A DNA stretch of 64,000 nucleotides from Neoarius graeffei (taxonomy: Eukaryota; Chordata; Actinopteri; Siluriformes; Ariidae), in NCBI RefSeq assembly GCF_027579695.1, contig NC_083583.1, positions 25,811,099 to 25,875,098 of the forward strand, given 5' to 3'. Positions 10,916 through 20,348 of the stretch are shown here, in pieces. Both the position numbers and the translations under genes were made by a program. Every line of letters starts with the position of its first letter. Position 1 is the first letter of the stretch. Below the pieces are notes generated by a model, which saw only the letters and a program-made list of their open reading frames with translations, was not told the DNA's origin and made no database searches.

Positions 10916-13167
10916 GCACAATATACACCACATAATATACAATATAAAGATCTACCCTTACAGTCTTAACCTTACAAAGCTCTTGAAATGCAAAATGTCA
11001 TCATGTTACTAGTGATCAGCTGCATTTTTGGTAAGTGGAAATCTGTGTAAAGCTCATTTATTGCCAAAGTATTTGTTTTGGTCCACTTGGGCTGTTCTAC
11101 AAAGATTCTTTGTCTTAAATAATGCTGATATGTCTAGTCATGAATGGAACCTAGTGCAGATGAACATAAGTTACTAGTTTCTATCCACCAGTATTTATTT
11201 AGCTTCAGGATGGTAGTTAATGTTTAGCCCACAAGTGATTTCTCTTTTTACAGCAACACCCTGGAAATTTGCCATGCTAGTCTTGTCTTTCGTGGCTCTG
11301 CTTTTGGGAGGTGTGCTCTGTGTCATGGGAACAATGAATAACAAGTCAGTATTCACACACCTGCAAGCACAATGAATTTACTGCATTGAGAAATTAATGC
11401 CTTGATCACACGCTAAAGGCTGGGCTTTAGAGAAAAAGGTCTTAAAGGTCATAGGCAAGGGTCAGAGGTGGAACGTAGAATATCAACTTAATTTTCTAGA
11501 AGAATGACCCAAAAAGTGAATTCAATCTTCCTGGTGTCTAATTTGCACCCTAAAATTGAATAAAACGGTATACTGGTTTACGCAAGTTCCGAAGATTTGT
11601 TTACATCTCACCTATGCACACTTTTACCACCATGGGACTGTCATCGTGATGTCATTCAAGGCAAACAGACTGGGAACAGTTCTGTGTTTACTTGTGAACC
11701 AAGCACACGTGTATGGACTTTGGTCGTGAGAGATTGTGTAAAATGTCTGAAAGCGATAGCGATTTTGAAGTAGGAACTCTCCAAATTAAATATCGAGAGG
11801 TGAAACCACATATGTATGAACCTATGGCTGTTGCGAAGCAATCGGTGAATATGGCTCACTGGTTTGACCGTGCGGCCTCGTAATCAGACGGCGACTCGGC
11901 CTACTTTGATCGCGGTGACCCCGGACCTCAACAAGACTTGCGCCCAAACGATTTATCCTGGTAGTTATGATAAATTCTTACTTTCGTTGTAATACTAAAT
12001 AAGAGCCCTTTTGAAGAATAATTAAACCGCCCTCCCTAGTGGATATAGGTAACGATTACTTGACAGTGTGCCGGTAGGCTACATTACAGTAGCCTGCCAT
12101 CCGCGGCATTATACTATTTATAGCCTACTCTAAGCGAGGAAATATTCCTTTTGTCTCATTTCCACAATGACTGTACAGGATCCCTCAGGATTCTTGACTT
12201 GTCAATTGCAAGCATAGGTAAAATGTTTACCTCCAATCTTCTCCTTTTTGCTTGAACGTTGCTGGTCCGTTTCTTCTTTGACTGCTTGATTTTGTGTTCG
12301 AATTTTGTTGGAACAGCGTCAGGTTTGAGCCTTCTCTGTACAACACTGATACCTAAACTCTCCAACAGATGGGGATTCTTCAAAAAGTGATCGGAGCACA
12401 GAGTGGCGTATTTACCCGACTGCCAACCCTCTCGCTTCACGTGCACAATCCACTCTCTCCGCCTCTCCACTCTCTCGGAAAAAAGTAAAAACTTCTTCCT
12501 GAACCAGTCCCGTTGTTACAGTTCACTCCGCAACAATAAGGCATGTTTTTTCTTTGGAAATTCCCAAACGCACGTCTGCACTCAAGTCGAACGTCAATGC
12601 AAATAAACAGAAGTGGACTCAACTCAAGCGATTCGTTTGTCTTGAATGACGTCACGTGCCGAGCAGAAATTCACCGCAATCCGCGCTAACTTATTCTAAC
12701 TTATTTTAATTATTACTTATTAACAATACTTCTTGGGACCAGAAGAAAATTACAGAGGGTTTTTTAACATATAAAGTTTCAAACGTGCATAAATTTAAAA
12801 CCTTTGCCTATGGCCTTTAAGTGAAAATGAATCTACTGAGTACATCTGTAAAAAAAAATAGGTAAATAATAGGAATTTTTTTTGCAGACATCGGAGAGAA
12901 ATAGCCAAGTACAAGACCACCATTGCTGCATATCCTGCCACAATGAAAGTGGAAATGGAGAAGCTTCAAGTCATCACTGAGATCAAGGAGGACAACGACT
13001 CCTACACTGGCCAAACACAAGATGGACAACTAGACAGCAAGGCACCACTGGAGGGAGCTAGTGAGACCGAGGAGCTGAAACCTGGTGACATTATAGTTAC
13101 ATGGAAGGATGGAAATGTCTCCAAACTCAACTCTGATTCTCAAGAGGAGGGTGAAGAGGACAAGTGA
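4942..13167 (+). CDS. slc51b: Organic solute transporter subunit beta (spliced, 3 coding exons)
   Basis: Joining 4942-4993, 11254-11344 and 12888-13167 gives 423 nt, or 140 residues plus TGA, with every junction in phase and GT-AG introns. The product is the small single-pass partner of SLC51A. Together they form the basolateral exporter of bile acids and conjugated steroids. The N-terminal LRWYYRTEDATPW matches the conserved juxtamembrane motif of the family (human WFFRVEDASPW). One hydrophobic helix spans about residues 23-43, followed by the basic run KHRR (48-51) and an acidic, low-complexity tail ending EEGEEDK. The ATG at 4942 has a good Kozak context (GTCACCATGA). Intron 1 (6,260 bp) and intron 2 (1,543 bp) are filled mainly by transposons. 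It is convergent with rasl12. Confidence 0.92.
5122..5750. other. slc51b intron 1, 5' part, no feature
   Basis: Intronic DNA with no repeat I can name, no open frame of interest and no conserved-looking exon. Confidence 0.4.
5751..6048. mobile_element. hAT-type MITE with 8-bp target duplication
   Basis: A 298-bp element with inverted ends CAGCATTTCTCAAC and GTTGAGAAAGGCTG, flanked by a perfect 8-bp duplication, CTTTAGTT, at 5743-5750 and 6049-6056. Ends beginning CAG and an 8-bp duplication are typical of hAT elements. It has no coding capacity, so it would have depended on a transposase supplied elsewhere. The subterminal region repeats GGCACCC-type words in both orientations. Confidence 0.88.
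6112..6487 (-). repeat. SINE type 1, minus orientation
   Basis: Full-length copy in slc51b intron 1 with a perfect 14-bp target duplication, CTCACTCAAAATCT, at 6098-6111 and 6488-6501. The intact duplication and close match to the copy at 135-505 point to a fairly young insertion. Confidence 0.93.
6841..7178 (-). repeat. Second tRNA-derived SINE family (type 2), minus orientation
   Basis: Read on the minus strand, the head at about 7178 gives a tRNA-like segment (GTTAGTGTGTCCGCCTCTCG). The body contains GGTTGGGTCATACCAAAGACC and AGTGGGGAAGTCAAACTCTC and runs to about 6841. A second copy with the same order of blocks is at 51144-51425. The family is unrelated to SINE type 1 outside the tRNA-like boxes. 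No target duplication could be fixed because the head abuts the element starting near 7179. Confidence 0.7.
7179..8985. mobile_element. AACGTT-rich inverted-repeat element
   Basis: About 1.8 kb bounded by CCCAGCTAACA at 7179 and its inverse TGTTAGCTGGG at 8975-8985. Both flanks are packed with the palindrome AACGTT. The left flank has expanded into a minisatellite of about 48 bp (7320-7562). The interior (7566-8330) is not AACGTT-rich; on the minus strand it holds a short frame (7760-7966) containing CSRWPCGCDIIPVCASEKST, of unknown nature. It looks like a DNA transposon of unidentified superfamily. Target duplications were not found. Confidence 0.6.
7320..7562. repeat. Minisatellite of about 48 bp built from AACGTT palindromes
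   Basis: About five tandem units, each of the form ACATCATAACGTTAGTATAACGTT followed by AGT-TATAACATTCTAAGAACGTT, with small differences between units and one shorter unit near 7485-7520. It lies inside the left flank of the inverted-repeat element 7179-8985. Confidence 0.75.
9043..9250 (-). repeat. Possible non-LTR retrotransposon 3' tail
   Basis: The motif AAATTTATTTGTCACATACACA followed by GTACAACATGCAGTGAAATGCT resembles the reverse of widespread fish retrotransposon 3' tails. No coding part is attached, so the assignment is tentative. Confidence 0.35.
9255..10842 (-). mobile_element. Tc1-like transposon, family A copy 3 (full length)
   Basis: Complete 1,588-bp element with CAGTGGTGCTTG and CAAGCACCACTG ends and target TA at 9253-9254 and 10843-10844. 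It lies in slc51b intron 1 with its transposase antisense to the gene. Its right side abuts a long TA microsatellite starting at about 10850. Confidence 0.95.
9477..10477 (-). pseudogene. Tc1 transposase remnant, family A copy 3
   Basis: Starts MARTKEISEDLRKS at 10477 and ends with TGA at 9477-9479 after GGHIRY. The C-terminal catalytic half from about 10028 down is one open frame of 183 codons ([36 protein letters not shown]). The N-terminal half is broken by a nonsense codon after LPRSD and by frameshifts near 10010-10030. Confidence 0.87.
10851..10914. repeat. (TA)n microsatellite
   Basis: An uninterrupted TA run of about 60 bp directly after the right end of Tc1 copy 3. Tc1 elements target TA, so this can be an insertion into a pre-existing TA tract or later expansion of the duplicated target. 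Confidence 0.95.
11254..11344 (+). CDS. slc51b: slc51b coding exon 2 (transmembrane helix)
   Basis: The acceptor is TTTTTACAG|CAACACC and the donor AACAA|GTCAGT. It encodes (A)TPWKF, then the hydrophobic stretch AMLVLSFVALLLGGVLCVMG, then TMNN and two bases of Lys. Phase 1 in, phase 2 out. Confidence 0.9.
11743..11883 (+). CDS. Short acidic frame inside the TTAA/THAP element
   Basis: 46 codons from ATG, starting MSESDSDFEVGTLQIKYREV and containing HMYEPMAV, on the strand opposite the THAP exon. The acidic start followed by a Y-x-x-EP motif recalls the N-terminal exon of a companion protein seen in some fish transposons, but this is from memory and weak. It may equally be a truncated exon continuing past the TAA in a healthy copy. 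Confidence 0.3.
   Translation: MSESDSDFEVGTLQIKYREVKPHMYEPMAVAKQSVNMAHWFDRAAS
12231..12544 (-). pseudogene. THAP zinc-finger exon with one frameshift
   Basis: The frame from ATG at 12544 reads MPYCCGVNCNN then SFYFFPRE. The THAP pattern then continues one base out of frame as RRREWIVHVKREGW, LCSDHF and LKPDAVPT, with the C2CH zinc ligands and the terminal P-x-x-P-T-type end visible across the two frames. The exon ends at a donor (GGAG|GTAAAC) after a basic run (KKKRTSNVQAKRRRLE). A single frameshift in the FPRE/ERRR region disables it. THAP domains are sequence-specific DNA-binding modules, here belonging to the mobile element and not to a host gene. Confidence 0.75.
12888..13167 (+). CDS. 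slc51b: slc51b coding exon 3 (cytosolic tail, stop)
   Basis: The acceptor is TTTTTTTTGCAG|ACATCGG. It encodes (K)HRREIAKYKTT, an acidic tail with the conserved-looking GDIIVTWKDGNVS, and ends EEGEEDK-TGA. The GD-I/V-V-x-WKDG-V-S element fits what I recall of fish Ostb tails. Confidence 0.9.
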
Positions 13168-14454
13168 TATTGGACTGAGAGGCAAAACAGAGTCCCGTTT
13201 TCTTACCTTGAATTCTAATAATAATTCAAATGTACATGGTTTAAAAGGCTGGTTAAGATAACTGCACAGTTTAGGATTTCCTTTGCCCCAACAAATTTGA
13301 TTCAACACATAAAGGTTTTTGTAATAGACCAATGCCAAACCCTTACTTGCACTTGGTTACTCTTATTTTGTAGATCAAGCCTTTAAAAACATGGCTGGAG
13401 TTGTTGAGTTAAGCCGAAAGATAGCCAGTGAGACCAAGACAGTGTATATTCTCTATCTACTCGAATCTGATTGGTTAGAAGGTGTTGTTTAATGTTCTGT
13501 CAGATTCATATTAACGCACTTATTTTAATACGATATCATCTAGTAACTATCAATAGTAACAGTTTACTCACAGGGAGTTTAATGGTAGATGCTCCACCAT
13601 CATCTAAGTCTAATAAACAGATTTAAAAAACAAAAAACAAACAAACAAAACAAAACCCTTTTCTTAATTAACAAGGAAAACATACAGTCATGGATATGAA
13701 GTTCTCTGTAATGATGCATTCATGGAAGGGTTCTCCAGTGCCAGCACTTTTAAGATATCAGTAATTTTTCCACCATGGCAAAATCTTCAGGACTGATGAC
13801 CTACACGATCAGCCGCATTTTTTTTTTACTATTTTGTGCCATGAACATTATGCATAACTATAAATGGATAAAAAGTATGTGTTCATTTATAAATTAAAAA
13901 TGGTAATAATTGGCAAATTTGTGTGATATAAAAGAGGAATAAAGCAATTTGGCATGTGCTGTAGTTAGAACAGACATACTGTATGTCGGGTCTCTTTAGT
14001 TATTATGTCTGTGTCCAGTTGATCTACATATAGACATACCTCTGAATGGAATTTTTTAAACTTGGTCTTGAGAATGTTGAGGTCATGTTGAAAGTATTTG
14101 GGATCGCTTTTTACAAGTCCCCTGATCCACAATTTGACTAACTCCAAATTCAAAATACATCATAAATGCTAAAAGGTTAATTCAGTTAATGGTGGATAAA
14201 GACAGTAAAACAGGGCTTGGGGTGAGTCGGTTAAACAAATTAAATATGGACTTGTTACATGCACCAGGGAAAAACACTAACCTATTCCATGCAGGAATAT
14301 TCCAGCACTGAGACTGACATTAACAATAAATGCATATATGTCCAAAAATTATACTAACCATGAATGATAGTGGGAATTGTTTGTTATGACATGAAAACAG
14401 ATGAAATTAGGTTGAGTTTTGGGACACAACATAATGTCCTTTGGTAAATACATG
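13168..14454. other. slc51b 3' untranslated region and AT-rich intergenic DNA
   Basis: The 3' untranslated region probably runs to the AATAAA at 13612-13617. Beyond that is AT-rich DNA with an (AAAC)n-like patch near 13625-13660 and no open frame or repeat that I recognise. Confidence 0.5.
13612..13617 (+). promoter_or_regulatory. Candidate polyadenylation signal of slc51b
   Basis: First canonical AATAAA downstream of the stop codon, about 445 nt after it. Other AATAAA words occur further on, so this is the likely but unproven end of the transcript. Confidence 0.4.
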
Positions 14455-14461
14455 TTTGAGA

Positions 14462-14572
14462 GGCAGTGTACCCCGCCTCTCGCCCACAGTCAGCTGGGAT
14501 AGGTTACAGCTTGCCTGCGACCCTGTAGAACAGGAGAAGTGGCGACAGAGGATGGATGGATGTTTGAATAAC
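14462..14572 (+). repeat. SINE type 1 fragment (3' body)
   Basis: Matches the SINE body from GTGTACCCCGCCTCTCGCCC through CCTGTAGAACAGG and ends in GGATGGATGGATG, the older tail variant. The tRNA-like head is absent. Confidence 0.75.
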
Positions 14573-14790
14573 AAAGTACCAAAATTAAAAATGCTGTTTA
14601 TCTATAAATCATTTTACCTACAAAGCAGAGATTAACAAAAGTACAGAAAACAATTCCAAGAATAAAACAATAAAGACAATTTTGAGTCATATTTAATTAA
14701 CTCATATATACAGAGGTGTTCTTGCATCTGAGCCATCTGCGATAAGATTTTTGATCTTCAAGTTGTACTAAGGAAAATATGTTCAAACAT

Positions 14791-15150
14791 GGGCGGCATG
14801 GTGGTGTAGTGGTTAGCGCTGTCGCCTCACAGCAAGAAGGTCCGGGTTCGAGCCCCGTGGCCGACGAGGGCCTTTCTATGTGGAGTTTGCATGTTCTCCC
14901 CGTGCCTGCGTGGGTTTCCTCCGGGTGCTCCGGTTTCCCCCACAGTCCAAAGACATGCAGGTTAGGTTAACTGGTGACTCTAAATTGACCGTAGGTGTGA
15001 ATGGTTGTCTGTGTCTCTGTGTCAGCCCTGTGATGACCTGGCGACTTGTCCAGGGTGTACCCCGCCTTTCACCCGTAGTCAGCTGGGATAGGCTCCAGCT
15101 TGCCTGTGACCCTGTAGAAGGATAAAGCGGCTAGAGATAATGAGATGAGG
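14791..15150 (+). repeat. SINE type 1, full length
   Basis: Starts GGGCGGCATGGTGG and ends GATAATGAGATGAG. The 11-bp target duplication, TGTTCAAACAT at 14780-14790 and TGTTCAAACGT at 15151-15161, has one mismatch. It lacks one GTGAGTGTGA repeat in the body compared with the copy at 135-505. Confidence 0.9.
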
Positions 15151-15399
15151 TGTTCAAACGTTTCTCTTGACATTAGATAGTTACCAAAAGTTACATTAAA
15201 AACTTGATGTAGGCAATGTCAAGACCTGTTCAGTGTTTTTGATTTGCACTGGGACATTCAGTGCCAAATGTCATTATTTTCCATAAATAAATTCTCACAC
15301 ATTGTGAATACCTTTCTTAACACGCATCCAGTTCTTCAGTAATGTCTTGTACCATTGGTTTAATGCTGTAATGCTTGTTAAGCCATCTTTTCATTCATT

Positions 15400-15735
15400 T
15401 ATCCATTCATATTCATTAATTGCTTTATCCTGGTCAGGGTTGTGGTGGATCCAGAACACTGGGCATGAGGCATGAATACACTCTGGATGGGACACCGGTC
15501 CACCATAAGGCACCAGCTCTACTGGGGGCAAGGATGGGCCTGGCCCACCCACCCGAGGGTAAGAGAGTGAGAAAAAAAAAATCAAGCACACACAGATTTG
15601 TACCTAGAGGCTATACTGAGTCACCCATTCACCTTCTTCAACTTCTGTCTCATATCAGAGGTTGGAGGAAGCAAAAAGAATGCAGAGAAAACTCCACCCC
15701 AATAGTAATCCAAGCTCAAGATCTAACTGGGAAAG
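15400..15735 (+). repeat. Old degenerate SINE-like remnant
   Basis: The order GCTTTATCCTGGTCAGGGTTGTGGTGGATCC, then GACACCGGTCCACC, then AGGTTGGAGGAAGC and GCAGAGAAAACTCCACCC recalls an older fish SINE with the same functional blocks as type 1. Strongly diverged, with no clear ends. Confidence 0.45.
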
Positions 15736-15740
15736 AATAA

Positions 15741-16297
15741 CTGCAGATTTGAGAGACGGCTCAGTTTTACTTAACTTATACACTGGCAACTTGGTTTCTT
15801 GCCTTATAGCATGCTTTCTTGACTCCTCTTGAACTGAGAAGGCTAAATTGTACTTGAAAGCTGGACATTATACTGATAATAATAGTTCCACTTTGAACAC
15901 AAAAAAAATTATATAGATTATCCCTGCTATTTTACAAACAAATGTGGGAGGTCTGTCACTTAATGTAATTTAAAAGGAAGTACAAGAGCATTTGGGTGTG
16001 TATTATGAAAAACATTTTGGGTGAGATAGACTATCATTACTTGCCAGCTGCATGACCCTTGCAGGTCCAGTGTAAACTAAAGAAGCAAAAGTTAGACACC
16101 AAACATGTATTGGCTAATTTGGGATAAATGGAACATAATCTAATTATTAAATCTGACCTGACTTGTATAGTGTCCTGCTTTTGATCATTTCATTTCAGGC
16201 ACATGGATTTTATTATTGCTTATATTTGTGATATAAAATATTGCATTTAACACATGCAAGTTCTACCTCAGTCCAAAGTACTATCAGTGATTTCATA
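15741..16297. other. Intergenic DNA, nothing recognised
   Basis: AT-rich, no open frame, no repeat family that I can name. Confidence 0.4.
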
Positions 16298-17895
16298 CAA
16301 CCCCGATTCCAAAAAAGTTGGGACAAAGTACAAATTGTAAATAAAAATGGAATGCAATGATGTGGAAGTTTCAAAATTCCATATTTTATTCAGAATAGAA
16401 CATAGATGACATATCAAATGTTTAAACTGAGAAAATGTATAATTTAAAGAGAAAAATTAGGTGATTTTAAATTTCATGACAACAACACATCTCAAAAAAG
16501 TTGGGACAAGGCCATGTTTACCACTGTGAGACATCCCCTTTTCTCTTTACAACAGTCTGTAAACATCTGGGGACTGAGGAGACAAGTCGCTCAAGTTTAG
16601 AGATAGGAATGTTAACCCATTCTTGTCTAATGTAGGATTCTAGTTGCTCAACTGTCTTAGGTCTTTTTTGTCGTATCTTCCATTTTATGAGGCGCCAAAT
16701 GTTTTCTATGGGTGAAAGCTCTGGACTGCAGGCTGGCCAGTTCAGTACCCGGACCCTTCTTCTACACAGCCATAATGCTGTAATTGATGCAGTATGTGGT
16801 TTGGCATTGTCATGTTGGAAAATGCAAGGTCTTCCCTGAAAGAGACGTCGTCTGGATAGGAGCATATGTTGCTCTAGAACCTGGATATACCTTTCAGCAT
16901 TGATGGTGTCTTTCCAGATGTGTAAGCTGCCCATGCCACACGCACTAATGCAACCCCATACCATCAGAGATGCAGGCTTCTGAACTGAGCACCGATAACA
17001 ACTTGGGTCGTCCTTCTCCTCTTTAGTCCAAATGACACAGCGTCCCTGATTTCCATAAAGAACTTCAAATTTTGATTCGTCTGACCACAGAACAGTTTTC
17101 CACTTTGCCACAGTCCATTTTAAATGAGCCTTGGCCCAGAGAAGACGTCTGTGCTTCTGGATCATGTTTAGATACGGCTTCTTCTTTGAACTATAGAGTT
17201 TTAGCTGGCAATGGCGGACAGCACGGTGAATTGTGTTCACAGATAATGTTCTCTGGAAATATTCCTGAGCCCATTTTGTGATTTCCAATACAGAAGCATG
17301 CCTGTATGTGATGCAGTGCCGTCTAAGGGCCCGAAGGTCACGGGCACCCAGTATGGTTTTCCGGCCTTGACCCTTACGCACAGAGATTCTTCCAGATTCT
17401 CTGAATCTTTTGATGATATTATGCACTGTAGATGATATGTTCAAACTCTTTGCAATTTTACACTGATATTGTCCTGATATTGCTCCACTATTTGTCGGTG
17501 CAGAATTAGGGGGATTGGTGATCCTCTTCCCATCTTTACTTCTGAGAGCCGCTGCCACTCCAAGATGCTCTTTTTATACCCAGTCATGTTAATAACCTAT
17601 TGCCAATTGACCTAATGAGTTGCAATTTGGTCCTCCAGCTGTTCCTTTTTTGTACCTTTAACTTTTACAGCCTCTTATTGCCCCTGTCCCAACTTTTTTG
17701 AGATGTGTTGCTGTCATGAAATTTCAAATGAGCCAATATTTGGCATGAAATTTCAAAATGTCTCACTTTCGACATTTGATATGTTGTCTATGTTCTACTG
17801 TGAATACAATATCAGTTTTTGAGATTTGTAAATTATTGCATTCCGTTTTTATTTACAATTTGTACTTTGTCCCAACTTTTTTGGAATCAGGGTTG
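16298..17895 (-). mobile_element. Tc1-like transposon, family B copy 1 (full length, nearly intact)
   Basis: 1,598 bp with ends CAACCCCGATTCC and the inverse GGAATCAGGGTTG, flanked by TA at 16296-16297 and 17896-17897. The long terminal repeats carry the internal motif AAAAAAGTTGGGACA. The transposase on the minus strand is open for its last 310 or so codons. A second copy is at 23993-25585. It lies between the convergent genes slc51b and rasl12. Confidence 0.95.
16518..17533 (-). pseudogene. Tc1 transposase, family B copy 1 (one N-terminal frameshift)
   Basis: The natural start is the ATG at 17531-17533 ([20 protein letters not shown]). Against the copy at 24357, the segment after VEQYQ is four bases shorter, which shifts the frame. 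From [14 protein letters not shown] onward the protein is uninterrupted to the TAA at 16518. It includes the second helix-turn-helix region, the first Asp ([10 protein letters not shown]), the second ([10 protein letters not shown]) and the Glu of SPIENIW, with DD34E spacing. The apparent 346-codon frame starting further upstream uses a GTG and the wrong N-terminal frame. This looks like a recently active copy. Confidence 0.88.
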
Positions 17896-17897
17896 TA

Positions 17898-18159
17898 TTA
17901 AATATCTCTAATGTGCTGAATAAAGCAATTTTACTAAGCTAATACAATCAGAATATGGTTCATAAACAGTAAACAGCTAAAAAAACTAATTAAAAGATAC
18001 TAAAGGTAGTTTGACATAGTTTTTATAGCCTCACTCCACACGTGAACAAAGTTGTGCGCTCCTAAGTTACCCTCATGGCATGCCATCAGCAGGCCAATGT
18101 CTAACAAGCATCCTCAAGTCTGACTGTATCTCCCAAGACCATAAGGGGGCAGTGTTGAG
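17898..18159. other. rasl12 3' untranslated region
   Basis: DNA directly downstream of the rasl12 stop codon on the minus strand. No canonical polyadenylation signal was found before the Tc1 element, so the transcript end is unresolved. Confidence 0.4.
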
Positions 18160-18499
18160 TCAAAAGATCTTGAAGCCTTTGAGGAGGGTCAGTGTGGGGG
18201 CTCTTCGCTTGCTCTGAGCCCTTGAGGACTTCACAGTCACCAGCTTGGCTGTGGCTGGAGTGGGTAGCTCCTTATAGCAGGGTGAGAGAAGCGAGGCAGA
18301 GGAGAGGCTGATTGGTGTTTTGTCTTCACTGATGTAAAGAGGCCGTAGTGAAAGATTCCTTTCTGCTTCACGCCTCACCTCCCGAACTGCTTCATAAAAC
18401 ACGTTTTGCACAGACACGAAGTCCAGGCAGGCAGACACCTCAAAAAACAGGCAGCCGAAACGGGCAGCCAGGGTCGCACCATCTGTCTTGTTCACTTGT
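18160..18499 (-). CDS. rasl12: rasl12 coding exon 5 (G5 and C-terminal tail)
   Basis: The acceptor is TTTGTATTTCAG|ACAAGTG. Completes R143 and encodes [15 protein letters not shown], the G5 motif EVSA, the helix [14 protein letters not shown] and the tail [28 protein letters not shown]. Stop TGA at 18160-18162. Confidence 0.95.
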
Positions 18500-20259
18500 C
18501 TGAAATACAAAGAGAGGTGGAGCCCAAAATCAGTGCCACAGCTAATAAGAATAAAACATTAATAATATAATTTATCCAAATATCTCCCAAAGAACTTATA
18601 GGAATAAGGACCTCATTTACATCACAATCTGTTCCTGCATACTTTCATAAATCATTCCTTTATAGTACAGGTTCCCCAGTCCTGGTCCTGGATTGCCTCC
18701 TGTTCTGCACATTTACTGATTTCCCCGCTTAACTCACACACTTCAACTCAGGAGGGGCTGGTAATTAGCTGATTAATTGGATCGCATATGTTGGGAGGAG
18801 GGAAACAGTAATAGAGGTATTCCAGGACCAGGGTTAAGAACCTGTGCTTTACAGGAACTACTTAGCAGAATTTGAAATTTAAATCAATTTTCCACAAACG
18901 TAGTCAACCAAATCCAAGATATGCTTGATGTCCAAAATTTTCTTTAGATCTGCACTGAACCTATTAGGCTAGCTAACAAATCATGGAAGTCTACATGACA
19001 CAAAATCTTTTTCTCTAATTACAGACACATACTTTCATATATTTGCTGCAATTGACAGGATAGAATATATCAACAAATTATTTTAAAAAAAAATAACTTT
19101 ACAATTCGGGCGGCATGGTGGTGTAGTGGTTAGCGCTGTCGCCTCACAGCAAGAAGGTCTGGGTTCGAGCCCCGTGGCTGGCGAGGGCCTTTCTGTGTGG
19201 AGTTTGCATGTTCTCCCCGTGTCCGTGTGGGTTTCCTCCGGGTGCTCCGGTTTCCCCCACAGTCCAAAGACATGCAGGTTAGGTTAACTGGTGACTCTAA
19301 ATTGACCGTAGGTGTGAATGTGAATGGTTGTCTGTGTCTATGTGTCAGCCCTGTGATGACCTGGCGACTTGTCCAGGGTGTACCCCGCCTTTCGCCCATA
19401 GTCAGCTGAGATAGGCTCCAGCTTGCCTGCGACCCTGTAGAACAGGATAAAGCGGCTAGAAATAATGAGATGAGAACTTTACAATTCTGCTTCTTTACAA
19501 AACTCTGAGGGGCCAAGGGGGTGGAATAATACGAAACTGCACTGTGAAAAAAAGTGATTCGGGTTTTCAAGCTATGTTTTTTCATACACTGTCCTTGTGG
19601 AAGCCCTGATCTGCAAGGTGTTAAAAAAAAAAGCCCTCTGTTACTTTAACATACTATCTTATTATTTCAGTTTATTAAAATGCTATCATGACTTAATAAC
19701 TCACTATTTCAAGATAATCACTTGAAATTAATCATTATATTGAAATACTGAGATCATAACTCCAAATTGCAATATATTATTATACAACAATGGTTGAAAT
19801 AAAATATTGTGTGTGACAAGTGTGTGGTCCGGGATCTATTGGAAATATTTTGAAGGAAACAGAATCCCAGATTTCTCTAACCTTGATGTCTCCAGAAAGA
19901 CCTTCATGGAATATCAATCACACACACTGAACGATTAAACATTTGCTTTCACACTATACTCAATAAAATGAAGCTTTCCTTAAAAAGCCTTGCATAATCG
20001 ACCATGTGTCCTCTTGTATAAATAATTAGCAGTGCACATTTACTGTAATAAAACCCAGCTGTTCATTTTGACTTGAATATTGCACATACCATTTGCTTTT
20101 GAGGAAAGAAAGCAAAGACTGCCAATACATTTTTATTCATTTGGCAGACACGTTTATCAAAGCCAGCTTTCTGACAGTCACGGGTTCAAAACTGAAAGGC
20201 TCAGTTACTAATGACTGCTTCATGATTGGACAAATCCATTTCTAAATACTGAATATGTG

Positions 20260-20348
<89 letters not shown>

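Larger units (their letters stand above)
11446..12816 (-). mobile_element. TTAA-flanked THAP element (Kolobok-like), copy 1
   Basis: 1,371 bp flanked by TTAA at 11442-11445 and 12817-12820. The left end reads AGGTCATAGGCAAGGGT and the inverted right end AGGCCATAGGCAAAGGT. A THAP-domain exon lies on the minus strand and a short acidic frame on the plus strand. A TTAA target with a THAP protein is the hallmark of the Kolobok superfamily. piggyBac also uses TTAA but lacks THAP. It fills nearly all of slc51b intron 2; without it the intron would be about 168 bp. Confidence 0.75.

Noticed and set aside
10970-11031. Possible extra slc51b exon before a GTAAGT at 11031
   Set aside because: It has a tempting donor, but the exon 1 to exon 2 junction (D|A-T-P-W) is already complete and in phase, and no family motif is encoded.
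12156-12655. Host THAP-domain gene antisense to slc51b
   Set aside because: It sits inside a TTAA-flanked element with matching ends, has a frameshift in the finger, and has no further exons with host-like features.
17072-17281. Frames antisense to Tc1 transposases (also 1153-1482, 3755-4198, 9956-10297, 47469-47987)
   Set aside because: Shadow frames of the transposase genes on the opposite strand, repeated in every copy.
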